A stretch of 17,425 nucleotides of DNA from CAZXNF01 sp050741255. Its GTDB lineage: Bacteria > Pseudomonadota > Gammaproteobacteria > Burkholderiales > SG8-41. The stretch is taken from contig JBOIEQ010000087.1 in NCBI GenBank assembly GCA_050741255.1, forward strand, positions 1 through 17,425, in the 5' to 3' direction. A program made the translations under genes and the position numbers. Below are positions 6,118 through 13,120 of the stretch, one piece after another (within the stretch, counting starts at the first letter, position 1; the number at the start of each line of letters is the position of its first letter). The notes under the pieces are model-generated. The model worked only from the letters and a program-made list of their open reading frames with translations, did no database searches and had not been told where the DNA came from.

Positions 6118-7464
6118 ATGCCCTCCCCGCCGCCCAAGGTCGGTTTCGTTTCGCTCGGCTGTCCCAAGGCGCTGGTGGATTCCGAACGCGTCCTCACCGA
6201 ACTGCGCGCCGAGGGCTACCTCATCTCGCCCTCCTACGCCGACGCCGATCTGGTGGTCGTCAACACCTGTGGCTTCATCGATTCAGCGGTCGAGGAATCG
6301 CTGGAAGCCATCGGGGAAGCCCTCGCCGAAAACGGCAAGGTGATCGTCACCGGCTGCCTCGGCGCCAAGGGCAGCATCGTGCAGGACACGCACCCGAAGG
6401 TGCTCGCCGTAACCGGCCCGCACGCGACCGACGCGGTGATGGCGGCGGTCCATGCCCACCTCCCCAGGCCGCATGATCCTTACACCGATCTCGTGCCGCC
6501 GCAGGGCGTGCGCCTGACGCCACGCCACTATGCCTATCTGAAAATCGCCGAAGGCTGTAATCACCGCTGCACCTTCTGCATCATCCCGTCGCTCCGCGGC
6601 GACCTGGTGAGCCGCCCGATCGGCGATGTCATGAACGAGGCGCAGACGCTGGTCGCGTCGGGCGTGAAGGAGCTGCTGGTCATCTCGCAGGACACCAGCG
6701 CCTACGGCGTCGACATCAAGTACCGCACCGGCTTCTGGAACGGCCGTCCGGTGAAAACGCGTATGACCGAACTCGTGCAGGCGCTAAGCACGCTGAAAAC
6801 CCCGCAGGCCGAACCGCCGTGGGTGCGTCTGCATTACGTCTACCCCTACCCGCACGTGGATGAAGTGATTCCGCTGATGGCGGAAGGCCGGGTGACACCG
6901 TACCTCGACATCCCCTTCCAGCACGCCAGCCCGCGCATCCTCAAGCTGATGAAGCGCCCCGCCAACGCGGAAGACACACTGGCGCGCATACTGGCGTGGC
7001 GCGCCGCCTGCCCTGAATTGACGATCCGCAGCACCTTCATCGCCGGCTTTCCCGGCGAAACCGAGGCGGAGTTCGAGGAACTGCTAGCGTTTCTGGAAGA
7101 AGCCCAGCTCGACCGCGTCGGCTGCTTTGCCTACTCGCCGGTCGACGGGGCGAAAGCCAACGCCTTGCCCGCGCCAGTTCCCGCCGAGGTACGCGAAGAC
7201 CGCCGGGCGCGCTTCATGGCGGTGCAGGAAAAAATCAGCGCCGCCCGTCTGCAGCGCAAGGTCGGCCGCACGCTGACCATACTGGTGGATGCGGTAGAAA
7301 AATCCGGCGCCCTCGCGCGCTCCGCCGCGGACGCGCCGGAAATCGATGGCGTCGTGCATGTCAAACCGCATCGTTCGCTCAAGGCCGGTGCCTTCAGCCG
7401 GGTGCGCATCACCCGGGCCGACGCGCACGATCTCTGGGGTGAAGTCGTTCCGCCAGCGCCGTAA
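6118..7464 (+). CDS. rimO: Ribosomal protein S12 (aspartate) methylthiotransferase
   Basis: A 448-residue radical-SAM enzyme that methylthiolates a conserved aspartate of ribosomal protein S12. The N-terminal MTTase domain has three cluster cysteines: Cys15 (SLGCPKALVDSE), Cys51 (NTCGFI) and Cys80 (VTGC). The radical-SAM cysteines are Cys147, Cys151 and Cys154 (GCNHRCTFC). A C-terminal TRAM domain spans roughly the last 70 residues. The LGCPKALVDSE motif and the CIIPSLRG context point to RimO rather than the tRNA enzyme MiaB. I chose the ATG at 6118 because the conserved KVGFVSLGCPK motif follows at once; the frame also opens upstream inside phaR. No clear ribosome binding site precedes it. 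Confidence 0.97.
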   Translation: MPSPPPKVGFVSLGCPKALVDSERVLTELRAEGYLISPSYADADLVVVNTCGFIDSAVEESLEAIGEALAENGKVIVTGCLGAKGSIVQDTHPKVLAVTGPHATDAVMAAVHAHLPRPHDPYTDLVPPQGVRLTPRHYAYLKIAEGCNHRCTFCIIPSLRGDLVSRPIGDVMNEAQTLVASGVKELLVISQDTSAYGVDIKYRTGFWNGRPVKTRMTELVQALSTLKTPQAEPPWVRLHYVYPYPHVDEVIPLMAEGRVTPYLDIPFQHASPRILKLMKRPANAEDTLARILAWRAACPELTIRSTFIAGFPGETEAEFEELLAFLEEAQLDRVGCFAYSPVDGAKANALPAPVPAEVREDRRARFMAVQEKISAARLQRKVGRTLTILVDAVEKSGALARSAADAPEIDGVVHVKPHRSLKAGAFSRVRITRADAHDLWGEVVPPAP

Positions 7465-7478
7465 CCAGGCCCGTCCCC

Positions 7479-7871
7479 ATGGGGATCCTGCAGACACTGC
7501 GCGCAAGGGCCCGACAGCTCAAGGCCGACACACTGGCCCTCTGGTTCTGCCTGCGCGACCCGCGCACCCCGCTGGCCGCGAAGCTCGTGGCCGGCATCGT
7601 GGTGGCCTATGCCCTTTCCCCGATCGATCTCATCCCGGATTTCATTCCGGTTCTGGGTTATCTCGATGAACTCATCCTGGTGCCGGCCGGACTCTGGCTC
7701 GCGCTGAAGCTGGTGCCGCCCGCCGTCATGGCCGACAACCGCCAGCGCGCGGAACAGTGGTTCGCCGAAGGCCGGCTGCAGCCGCGCAATCTCATCGCTG
7801 CCGCGGTGATCCTCGCACTGTGGACCGCGGCCGGCGCGCTGCTGGTCTACTGGCTGGTCAGGACACCGTGA
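7479..7871 (+). CDS. YkvA/DUF1232 family small membrane protein
   Basis: A 130-residue protein carrying the DUF1232 signature SPIDLIPDFIPVLGYLDE (47-64) within a hydrophobic region (35-80), plus a second hydrophobic segment near the C-terminus (104-127). It is therefore probably an inner-membrane protein. The biochemical role of this family is not established. It begins 14 bases after rimO and is probably in the same transcription unit. Its stop lies inside the 3' end of the convergent helicase gene, with an overlap of 14 bases. No strong ribosome binding site is visible before the ATG. Confidence 0.88.
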   Translation: MGILQTLRARARQLKADTLALWFCLRDPRTPLAAKLVAGIVVAYALSPIDLIPDFIPVLGYLDELILVPAGLWLALKLVPPAVMADNRQRAEQWFAEGRLQPRNLIAAAVILALWTAAGALLVYWLVRTP

Positions 7872-9813
7872 CCGGGGGCACCCGGCTCACCGCCTGCTCC
7901 AAAAACCGCACCACGTCCTCCACCGACCGCGTGCGCCGCATCGGCGGCAGGCTGGCGAGCAGCTTCTTGCCGTAGCCCTTGGTCACGAGGCGCGGGTCGC
8001 AGATCATCAGCGCCCCGCGGTCGGTTTCGTCGCGGATCAGCCGGCCCGCGCCCTGCTTCAGCGTAATCGCGGCGGTCGGCAACTGGTATTCCAGGAAGGC
8101 GCTGCGTCCCTCGCGGTTCATCTTGTCGATGCGTGCCGCGAGCACCGGATCGTCGGGCGGCGCGAACGGCAGCTTGTCGATCACCACCAGCGAGAGCGCC
8201 TCGCCGCGCACGTCCACGCCCTGCCAGAACGACTGGCTGCCCACCAGTACGGCATTGCCGAGTTGGCGAAACCGTTCGAGCAGTTCGGTGCGCGAACCGT
8301 CGCCCTGCGCGAGCACGGGGAATGCCAGGCCGCGGCGCTTCAGCAGGTCCTCGACCAGCGCCTGCCCCTCCCGCATCGCCCGCAAACTGGTGAACAGCAG
8401 GAAAGTCCGGCCGCCGGCCGCCTCGATCGCCGGCAGCGCTGCCTCGACGACCGCACGGGTGTGTTCGGGTGAATTGGGTTCGGGCAGCCCCTGCGGCACG
8501 CACAACAGGGCCTGCGTCGCGTAATCGAAGGGGCTCTCCCACGCGTGCGTATCGGCCGCCTCGAGGCCCAGCGCATGCACGTAGTGCGCGAAGTTGCCGC
8601 CGACCGACAGCGTGGCCGAGGTGAATATCCACGACCGCGCGTGGTTCTCGATCTGCGCGCGGAAAATTTCCGCCACAGACAGCGGCGTTGCGTTGAGGTG
8701 GAGGGCGTGATTCAGGAGCTCCACCCACCGCACGTGACTCTCGCGGTCGGTGTCGCGCCAGGCCGTCAGCCGCTCGGCCAGCAGATGGGTGCGTTCGAGA
8801 CACTTGGCGAGTCCTTCGCCGCGCGCGGCCTGCGCATTCAGTTCCCCGGCGAGCGCCTCCAGCTTGTCTTCGAGGATTTCCAGCGCGCGCTGGAAATCGC
8901 GATTGCCGGACACCGCGCCGCCGGCGAAGCGTCCGCTCTGCTCGCGGAAGACCAGACGCAGATCCCGCGCCGCGCGGTCGAGCGCGAGCGCCAGCGCGGG
9001 CAGTTCTGCGCTGTCACGCGCTTCCGACACCGCCGTCAGCCGCGCGTCGCGCGCGAGTTCGATCAACTGCATGGTGGACAGGCTGTCGCCGAAAAACAGA
9101 CTCGCCGTGTCGGGCAACTGATGCGCCTCATCGAAGATCACGGTATTGCAGGTCGGCAGCAGTTCCGCCACGCCCTCGTCGCGCAGCGCAACGTCGGCGA
9201 AGAAGAGATGATGATTGACCACCACCACGTCCGCGTCGAGCGCCGCCTTGCGCGCCTTCATGACAAAGCACTGCTCGAAGAACTCGCACTCCGACCCGAG
9301 ACAGTTGTCGCGCGTGGAGGTGACCTGGCTCCAGATGCCCGCGTTCTCCGGCACGGCCGCGAGGTCGGCCTTGTCGCCGGTGGCCGTGCCCACGGCCCAG
9401 CCCGCGATGTTCGCGAGGTAGTAGGCATCCTGGCGTTCCGCGAAGCGGCCCTCGTTCTGCGCGTGGCGCAGGTGGTAATGGCACAGGTAATTGGCGCGTC
9501 CCTTGAGGAGCGCGACGGTCACCGGCACCGCCAGCGCCCGGCGCACGGTAGGGATGTCGCGGTCGAACAACTGGTCCTGCAGGGTCTTGGTGCCGGTGGA
9601 GATGATCACCTTCCCGCCCGACAACAATGCGGGCACCAGATAGGCGAAGGTCTTGCCGGTGCCGGTTCCGGCCTCGGCCACCAGGACCCGCCCCCGCGAG
9701 ATCGCGCCCGCGACCGCCCGCGCCATTTCCACCTGCATGGGACGCGCGCGGAAGCCCTCGACGACACGGGCCAGCCGTCCGTTGGCGGAAAATGCATCTT
9801 CGAGATCGCTCAC
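7858..9813 (-). CDS. dinG: DinG/YoaA-type ATP-dependent DNA helicase (XPD-like, Fe-S)
   Basis: A 651-residue superfamily 2 helicase of the XPD/DinG group, which unwinds DNA 5' to 3' and resolves R-loops, forks or other structures in repair. Motifs in order: a Q-like segment RPMQVEMA (24-31), Walker A AGTGTGKT (48-55), four spaced cysteines for a 4Fe-4S cluster (Cys111, Cys171, Cys176, Cys182), the DEAH box (228-231), and C-terminal VLVGSQSFWQGVDVRGEAL with QGAGRLIR (motif VI). The length suits the YoaA-like branch as well as DinG, so the symbol is tentative. The start is a GTG at 9813 with no Shine-Dalgarno sequence and a CATAAT nearby. It converges with and overlaps the DUF1232 gene. Confidence 0.93.
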   Translation of the reverse strand: MSDLEDAFSANGRLARVVEGFRARPMQVEMARAVAGAISRGRVLVAEAGTGTGKTFAYLVPALLSGGKVIISTGTKTLQDQLFDRDIPTVRRALAVPVTVALLKGRANYLCHYHLRHAQNEGRFAERQDAYYLANIAGWAVGTATGDKADLAAVPENAGIWSQVTSTRDNCLGSECEFFEQCFVMKARKAALDADVVVVNHHLFFADVALRDEGVAELLPTCNTVIFDEAHQLPDTASLFFGDSLSTMQLIELARDARLTAVSEARDSAELPALALALDRAARDLRLVFREQSGRFAGGAVSGNRDFQRALEILEDKLEALAGELNAQAARGEGLAKCLERTHLLAERLTAWRDTDRESHVRWVELLNHALHLNATPLSVAEIFRAQIENHARSWIFTSATLSVGGNFAHYVHALGLEAADTHAWESPFDYATQALLCVPQGLPEPNSPEHTRAVVEAALPAIEAAGGRTFLLFTSLRAMREGQALVEDLLKRRGLAFPVLAQGDGSRTELLERFRQLGNAVLVGSQSFWQGVDVRGEALSLVVIDKLPFAPPDDPVLAARIDKMNREGRSAFLEYQLPTAAITLKQGAGRLIRDETDRGALMICDPRLVTKGYGKKLLASLPPMRRTRSVEDVVRFLEQAVSRVPPVTVS

Positions 9814-9821
9814 AGGCGCGG

Positions 9822-9827
9822 ATTATG
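9822..9827 (-). promoter_or_regulatory. Candidate -10 element (CATAAT) for the helicase gene
   Basis: CATAAT lies on the minus strand only eight bases from the GTG start of the helicase. If it is used, transcription would begin within a few bases of the start codon, giving a leaderless or nearly leaderless mRNA, consistent with the missing Shine-Dalgarno sequence. No convincing -35 is visible. A small 6-bp hairpin (9836-9850) lies just upstream. Confidence 0.33.
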
Positions 9828-9856
9828 CGGGGTTTGCGCCGTTCCGGCGCGCAGGG

Positions 9857-9886
9857 TTGACCGGTTCCAACCAGCTCGTCGACAAT
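9857..9886 (+). promoter_or_regulatory. Candidate promoter for the secreted four-cysteine protein gene
   Basis: TTGACC (9857-9862) and GACAAT (9881-9886), spaced by 18 bases, resemble a sigma-70 promoter and lie 55 bases before the GTG start. They are in the 128-base divergent region shared with the helicase gene. Confidence 0.42.
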
Positions 9887-9941
9887 AGCCGCCCTTCCGC
9901 CGTGTCCGCGGAAGCAGGAGCAGAAACAGGAGGAGTTTTCC

Positions 9942-10484
9942 GTGCCCATTGCCCTCAGATTCGTGCTTGCCGCCTGCGCCTGCGCGCTCGCTTCCGCCGC
10001 GTGGGGTGCGGATGCGCCCGCAAAGAGCGCGGCCAAACCGGCAGTCAAGCCCGCCCCGCGCGCGCCCACCACCGCCAATGTCACGCCGCCGCCGCAACAA
10101 TTGAAGCCGGATCACCGAATGCAATGCAAGGTCGGCCCCTACGAAAAGCAGACCCGGTTCGTCATGGAAACGGCGAAAGGCAAGCCCGTCTACATCGCCT
10201 ACTGGAGCAGCAACGGCCCCTTCCGCTGTTCGTTCGAGTCGCGGCCGCAAGACGGCTACGCGACGTGGATGGACGCCAGCGCCGGCACCGTCATCACACT
10301 GATCAAGGGCACCGTGCTGATCGAGAACGACGGCAATCACTACACCGTCACCGCACGGGACGTCGACCGCATGACCTACTGCGGCACTGACGGCCTGATC
10401 AACGGCGTGCTCACGGTGCCGCGCAAGGGCGGCGAATGCACCTGGAAGGAAACCTCCGCCGCCGAGGCAGGCCACCTCAACTAG
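9942..10484 (+). CDS. Hypothetical secreted protein with four cysteines
   Basis: I do not recognise a family for this 180-residue protein. A Sec signal peptide is clear (positive start, hydrophobic core, probable cleavage after Ala23 in WGA), so it should be periplasmic. LAAC at residues 9-12 could mimic a lipobox, but it is very close to the N-terminus. A low-complexity Ala/Pro/Lys linker (24-55) precedes a compact domain with four cysteines (62, 96, 147, 166), enough for two disulfides, and many beta-prone stretches (KPVYIAYWSS, TVITLIKGTVLIEN, HYTVTARDVDRMTYC). The GTG start is supported by GGAGGAG (9929-9935) six bases upstream. It converges with the secretin-like gene, with ten bases between the stops. 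Confidence 0.85.
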   Translation: MPIALRFVLAACACALASAAWGADAPAKSAAKPAVKPAPRAPTTANVTPPPQQLKPDHRMQCKVGPYEKQTRFVMETAKGKPVYIAYWSSNGPFRCSFESRPQDGYATWMDASAGTVITLIKGTVLIENDGNHYTVTARDVDRMTYCGTDGLINGVLTVPRKGGECTWKETSAAEAGHLN

Positions 10485-10494
10485 CGGTTCGCAT

Positions 10495-11385
10495 CTAGCG
10501 GACTTCGTCCACCTTGAGGAAGATGCGGCGGCTGTCCTGCCCCGCGCTCTCGCGCCGGGATGCCAGCCCGGACTGCCGGTCGCTCGCCTGGGTGCTGCTG
10601 CCGCCCACCTCGATCCACTCCCCCAACCGGCCGGAAACCACGGTAGAGGCGGACTGCACGTTGACCACACCCGGCTGACGCGCGCTGAAGCTCTCGGCCT
10701 GCGGCATGATCTCGAGCGTGACCTGACTGCCCGAAACCCGCGGGCGCACGCGGAATCCCGTATTGGCCTCCACGTATTGCGCGCTGTCCACCACCTGTTC
10801 CACGACTTGGCCGTTGACGACCGTGCGCCGCACGCTTCGCGTGGGCACCGGGGCCGCCTGGCCCACGCGGATCATCGCCTCATTGCCTTCCAGCACCTGC
10901 ACGGTCTGGGTCCCGCGCTGGGCACCGGTCGAAACACTGCTGTCCACGCGCGCGCGAAACCGGTCGTCGCCGCTGCCGCCCTGCACGATCAGGCCGCTTG
11001 GCCGGCCGGGTTCCGGCGGCACCGTCACCCGCCCGCGATCCCCACCGAAGCTGCCGGAGGCCTCGGCGACGCTGCGTTCGCGCAGAACGTCGGCGTCCTG
11101 GGCCACGGTGATCTGCAGCCGCCGAGGCGTCGCATCGAGGGTGGCCAGGATCTGGCGCAGCTCGGCCAGATTCTGCGGGGTGGTACGGACGATCAGCTGG
11201 TTCTGGTAGCCCGACAGCGTGCCGCTGCGATCCAGGAAGGGCTGCAGGGAGGGGATGATCTGGTCGGCCGTCCGGTAGCGGAGGGTAATGACCTCCATTT
11301 GGGTCTGCGCCACGGCGCCGGTTGCCGCCAGGGCCAGGAGGAGCGCGAAAGCGCCAACAATGCGGCTAAGTATCCGTTTTTGCAT
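10495..11385 (-). CDS. Short secretin-like protein (secretin N-domain plus partial secretin beta region)
   Basis: A 296-residue exported protein; the signal peptide probably ends at AVA (about residue 26). Residues about 30-95 resemble the N1/NolW-type subdomain of type II/III secretins (VITLRYRTADQIIPSLQPFL, then NQLIVRTTPQNLAELRQIL and LDATPRRLQITV). Residues about 160-260 resemble the start of the secretin beta domain (VQVLEGNEAMIRVGQAAPVP, then GFRVRPRVSGSQVTLEIMPQ). Full secretins are normally much longer and sit beside secretion or pilus genes; none is present here. It may be a stand-alone periplasmic or outer-membrane accessory protein. No Shine-Dalgarno sequence is seen, and TTATAC lies just upstream. 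It is divergent from the NlpC/P60 gene. Confidence 0.82.
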   Translation of the reverse strand: MQKRILSRIVGAFALLLALAATGAVAQTQMEVITLRYRTADQIIPSLQPFLDRSGTLSGYQNQLIVRTTPQNLAELRQILATLDATPRRLQITVAQDADVLRERSVAEASGSFGGDRGRVTVPPEPGRPSGLIVQGGSGDDRFRARVDSSVSTGAQRGTQTVQVLEGNEAMIRVGQAAPVPTRSVRRTVVNGQVVEQVVDSAQYVEANTGFRVRPRVSGSQVTLEIMPQAESFSARQPGVVNVQSASTVVSGRLGEWIEVGGSSTQASDRQSGLASRRESAGQDSRRIFLKVDEVR

Positions 11386-11393
11386 GGTTTAGT

Positions 11394-11399
11394 GTATAA
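11394..11399 (-). promoter_or_regulatory. Candidate -10 element (TTATAC) for the secretin-like gene
   Basis: TTATAC on the minus strand (overlapping TATACA, 11398-11393) lies about eight bases from the ATG of the secretin-like gene. Use of this element would give an almost leaderless transcript. No matching -35 is visible. Confidence 0.3.
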
Positions 11400-11454
11400 C
11401 GTCGCGCACGGGAAACGAGCCGACACTCCCCAGGAACATGGGCTCTCGGCCTCC

Positions 11455-11483
11455 AAAGTAAATTGGTAAAAACCATTTACTTT
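11455..11483. promoter_or_regulatory. AT-rich 29-base dyad, candidate operator between secretin-like and NlpC/P60 genes
   Basis: The left arm AAAGTAAA-T-TGGT (11455-11467) pairs with the right arm ACCA-TTTACTTT (11472-11483) over 12 base pairs, with one bulged T (11463) and an AAAA loop (11468-11471). It sits in the middle of the 125-base divergent region and is markedly AT-rich compared with its surroundings. It ends 27 bases before the NlpC/P60 ATG. A regulator-binding site is the simplest reading. It resembles GntR/PdhR-type TTGGT-n-ACCAA sites, but with one extra spacer base. Confidence 0.5.
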
Positions 11484-11510
11484 CATGCAAATAAGACATA
11501 AATTTCATCC

Positions 11511-12035
11511 ATGGCATTAGCGATGATACGAGTCTTGAACTTGCGGGCGGCGTTGGCTGCGCTGGCACTGGCCGTACCGCTGGCCACGCCATGCCCGGCC
11601 TGGGCGGATGAAGTCGCGCCCGTGCCGGAGCCGACCTCCGCTCCGGGCTATCTCGACCGCGCCCGGGAGCTGGTGGTACAGGCGCTCTCGTTGATCGGCG
11701 TGCGCTACAAGTTCGGCGGCAATTCCCCTGATTCGGGCCTCGATTGCAGCGGCTTTGTGAACTACGTATTCCGGCAGGCCGAAGGCAAGCAACTGCCCCG
11801 TGACGCGGTGGCGATGAGCAAGGTCGGCGACAAGGTGGATGCTCCCGACCTGCAGCCCGGCGATCTGGTGTTCTTCAACACCCGCCGGCGCCCCTACTCC
11901 CACGTCGGCATCTATGTCGGCGAACAACGTTTCATCCATGCCCCCAGCCGCGGCCGCGAGGTCGAAGTCGTGGACATGACCGACCGCTATTGGCGCACCC
12001 GCTACAACGGTGCGCGCCGCGTCTCGCCGCCCTAG
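11511..12035 (+). CDS. NlpC/P60 family (C40) cell-wall peptidase
   Basis: A 174-residue exported protein with a signal peptide (probable cleavage after AWA, residue 32) and a C-terminal NlpC/P60 domain. Such enzymes cleave peptide bonds in peptidoglycan stems. The catalytic residues are all visible: Cys79 (LDCSGFV), His131 (YSHVGIY) and a third polar residue, His143 (FIHAPS). The segment YKFGGNSPDSGLDCSGFV and the QPGDLVFF motif are typical. The first ATG (11511) gives the N-terminus used here; the ATG at 11523 is equally plausible because neither has a Shine-Dalgarno sequence and both keep the signal peptide. The stop codon shares a CTAG with the convergent patatin-like gene. Confidence 0.93.
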   Translation: MALAMIRVLNLRAALAALALAVPLATPCPAWADEVAPVPEPTSAPGYLDRARELVVQALSLIGVRYKFGGNSPDSGLDCSGFVNYVFRQAEGKQLPRDAVAMSKVGDKVDAPDLQPGDLVFFNTRRRPYSHVGIYVGEQRFIHAPSRGREVEVVDMTDRYWRTRYNGARRVSPP

Positions 12036-12964
12036 TTTCCGGCTCGCAGCGTCTTCTCGGCAATCCGCTGGCGGATCGCCGGCAGTGCTGCCTGCGCCGC
12101 ACGCTCCCCTTCCAGGATCAGTACATGGCGTCCCGCAAAGTCGGTGCCGCGCATGCCGGCGATGTCGGGGCGAATCACCACATCGGCTCCCGCCAACTCG
12201 TAGGTGGCGATGCTCTGCCCCATGATTGCGTAGGTCTGCAACAGCAAGTCCACGGAATCGATCGTCTTGCCTGAGGTCGGCCGCGCCGACACATCCACCG
12301 CGATCACGATATCTGCGCCCATCTGGCGCGCCGCCCTGACCGGTACCGGGCTGGTTAACCCCCCATCGACGTATTCCCGCCCGCTAATGGTCACCGGCTG
12401 GAAGATTCCCGGTACGCTGCTGGACGCGCGCACCGCCATGCCAGTGTTGCCGGTGCGAAACACCACGGACTCGCCGCTCCGCAGATCGGTCGCGACCACA
12501 CCGAAGGTGCGGTTCAGCTTTTCCAGGGGCCGGTTCTGGACGGCCTTGTTCACGAAATTCTGCAGCGCCTCGCCGCGGATGAAGCCCCGGTCGGGCAGCG
12601 ACCAGTCCGACAACACGGAATCTTCCAGCTGAAGGGCGACCCGCTGCAGGTCGAAACCGCCGTAGCCCGCCGCGTAGAGTGCGCCGACAAAGCTCCCCGC
12701 GCTGGTGCCGACCACGAGATCCGGCACGATGCCCTGGGCTTCGAGTGCCTTGATGACGCCGATGTGCGAGAACCCGCGCGCGGCCCCGCCGCCCAGTACC
12801 AATGCAATTTTCGGCGGCGGCACCGCAGGGGCCGGGGCCACCACCGGTTTGGGGGGCGGTGGACTCGGCGATGGCGCAGCCGGCATCAACGAGCAACCGG
12901 CGGCAAAGTGCAGCGCAGCGAGGGCAATGACCCGGCTCAGGACGTGCACACAGGAGGTGTTCAT
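12032..12964 (-). CDS. Patatin-like phospholipase family lipoprotein (RssA-like)
   Basis: A 310-residue predicted lipoprotein with a patatin/RssA-type acyl-hydrolase domain. The signal peptide ends in a lipobox (FAAGC, lipidated Cys24), followed by a Pro-rich linker (30-51). The catalytic dyad is in place: Ser88 in GTSAG (86-90) and Asp200 in DGG (200-202), with the oxyanion loop GGGAARG (58-64). It probably acts on phospholipid acyl chains at a membrane; the substrate is unknown. The lipoprotein signal makes it different from cytoplasmic E. coli RssA. The start lacks a Shine-Dalgarno sequence. Its stop and that of the NlpC/P60 gene share one CTAG. Confidence 0.92.
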   Translation of the reverse strand: MNTSCVHVLSRVIALAALHFAAGCSLMPAAPSPSPPPPKPVVAPAPAVPPPKIALVLGGGAARGFSHIGVIKALEAQGIVPDLVVGTSAGSFVGALYAAGYGGFDLQRVALQLEDSVLSDWSLPDRGFIRGEALQNFVNKAVQNRPLEKLNRTFGVVATDLRSGESVVFRTGNTGMAVRASSSVPGIFQPVTISGREYVDGGLTSPVPVRAARQMGADIVIAVDVSARPTSGKTIDSVDLLLQTYAIMGQSIATYELAGADVVIRPDIAGMRGTDFAGRHVLILEGERAAQAALPAIRQRIAEKTLRAGN

Positions 12965-12980
12965 AGGCGCGTTCGACTCG

Positions 12981-12986
12981 ATTGTA
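12981..12986 (-). promoter_or_regulatory. Candidate -10 element (TACAAT) for the patatin-like gene
   Basis: TACAAT on the minus strand lies 16 bases from the ATG of the patatin-like gene, implying a leader of only about ten bases. No convincing -35 lies at normal spacing. It is in the 156-base divergent region shared with the iron-binding protein gene. Confidence 0.3.
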
Positions 12987-13045
12987 CGGACTTCGTTGCG
13001 CGCCAGCGGACAACGCCGTTGTTATGCGGTGGGAATGTGGGCGAC

Positions 13046-13074
13046 TTGCGAATGAGAATGCTTCTTGTTAGGAT
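13046..13074 (+). promoter_or_regulatory. Candidate Fur-controlled promoter of the iron-binding protein gene
   Basis: TTGCGA (13046-13051) and TAGGAT (13069-13074), separated by 17 bases, form a plausible promoter. The spacer region 13048-13066 matches the classic 19-base Fur box at 12 positions by my hand alignment. A 16-base stretch (13057-13072, containing TTCTTGTTA) recurs in the fbpB/fbpC divergent region with 12 identities. Iron repression by Fur is the expected mode for this gene family; binding here is inferred. Confidence 0.5.
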
Positions 13075-13120
13075 TACTATCCTTATCCAGAGCCATACCC
13101 GACCTTCCACAGGAAATGCC

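Noticed and set aside
8545..9888. A 447-codon open frame on the plus strand across the helicase
   Set aside because: It lies opposite an intact DinG-type helicase with all motifs. Its composition is that of a codon-bias shadow, and it has no ribosome binding site or domain.
11455..11483. The AT-rich dyad read as a transcription terminator
   Set aside because: No gene reads into it from either side (both neighbours diverge from it), and no T-run follows the stem.
12764..13120. An upstream extension of the iron-binding protein reading frame
   Set aside because: The extension is Arg/Gly-rich and runs through the promoter region. The ATG at 13121 gives a standard signal peptide and has a ribosome binding site.
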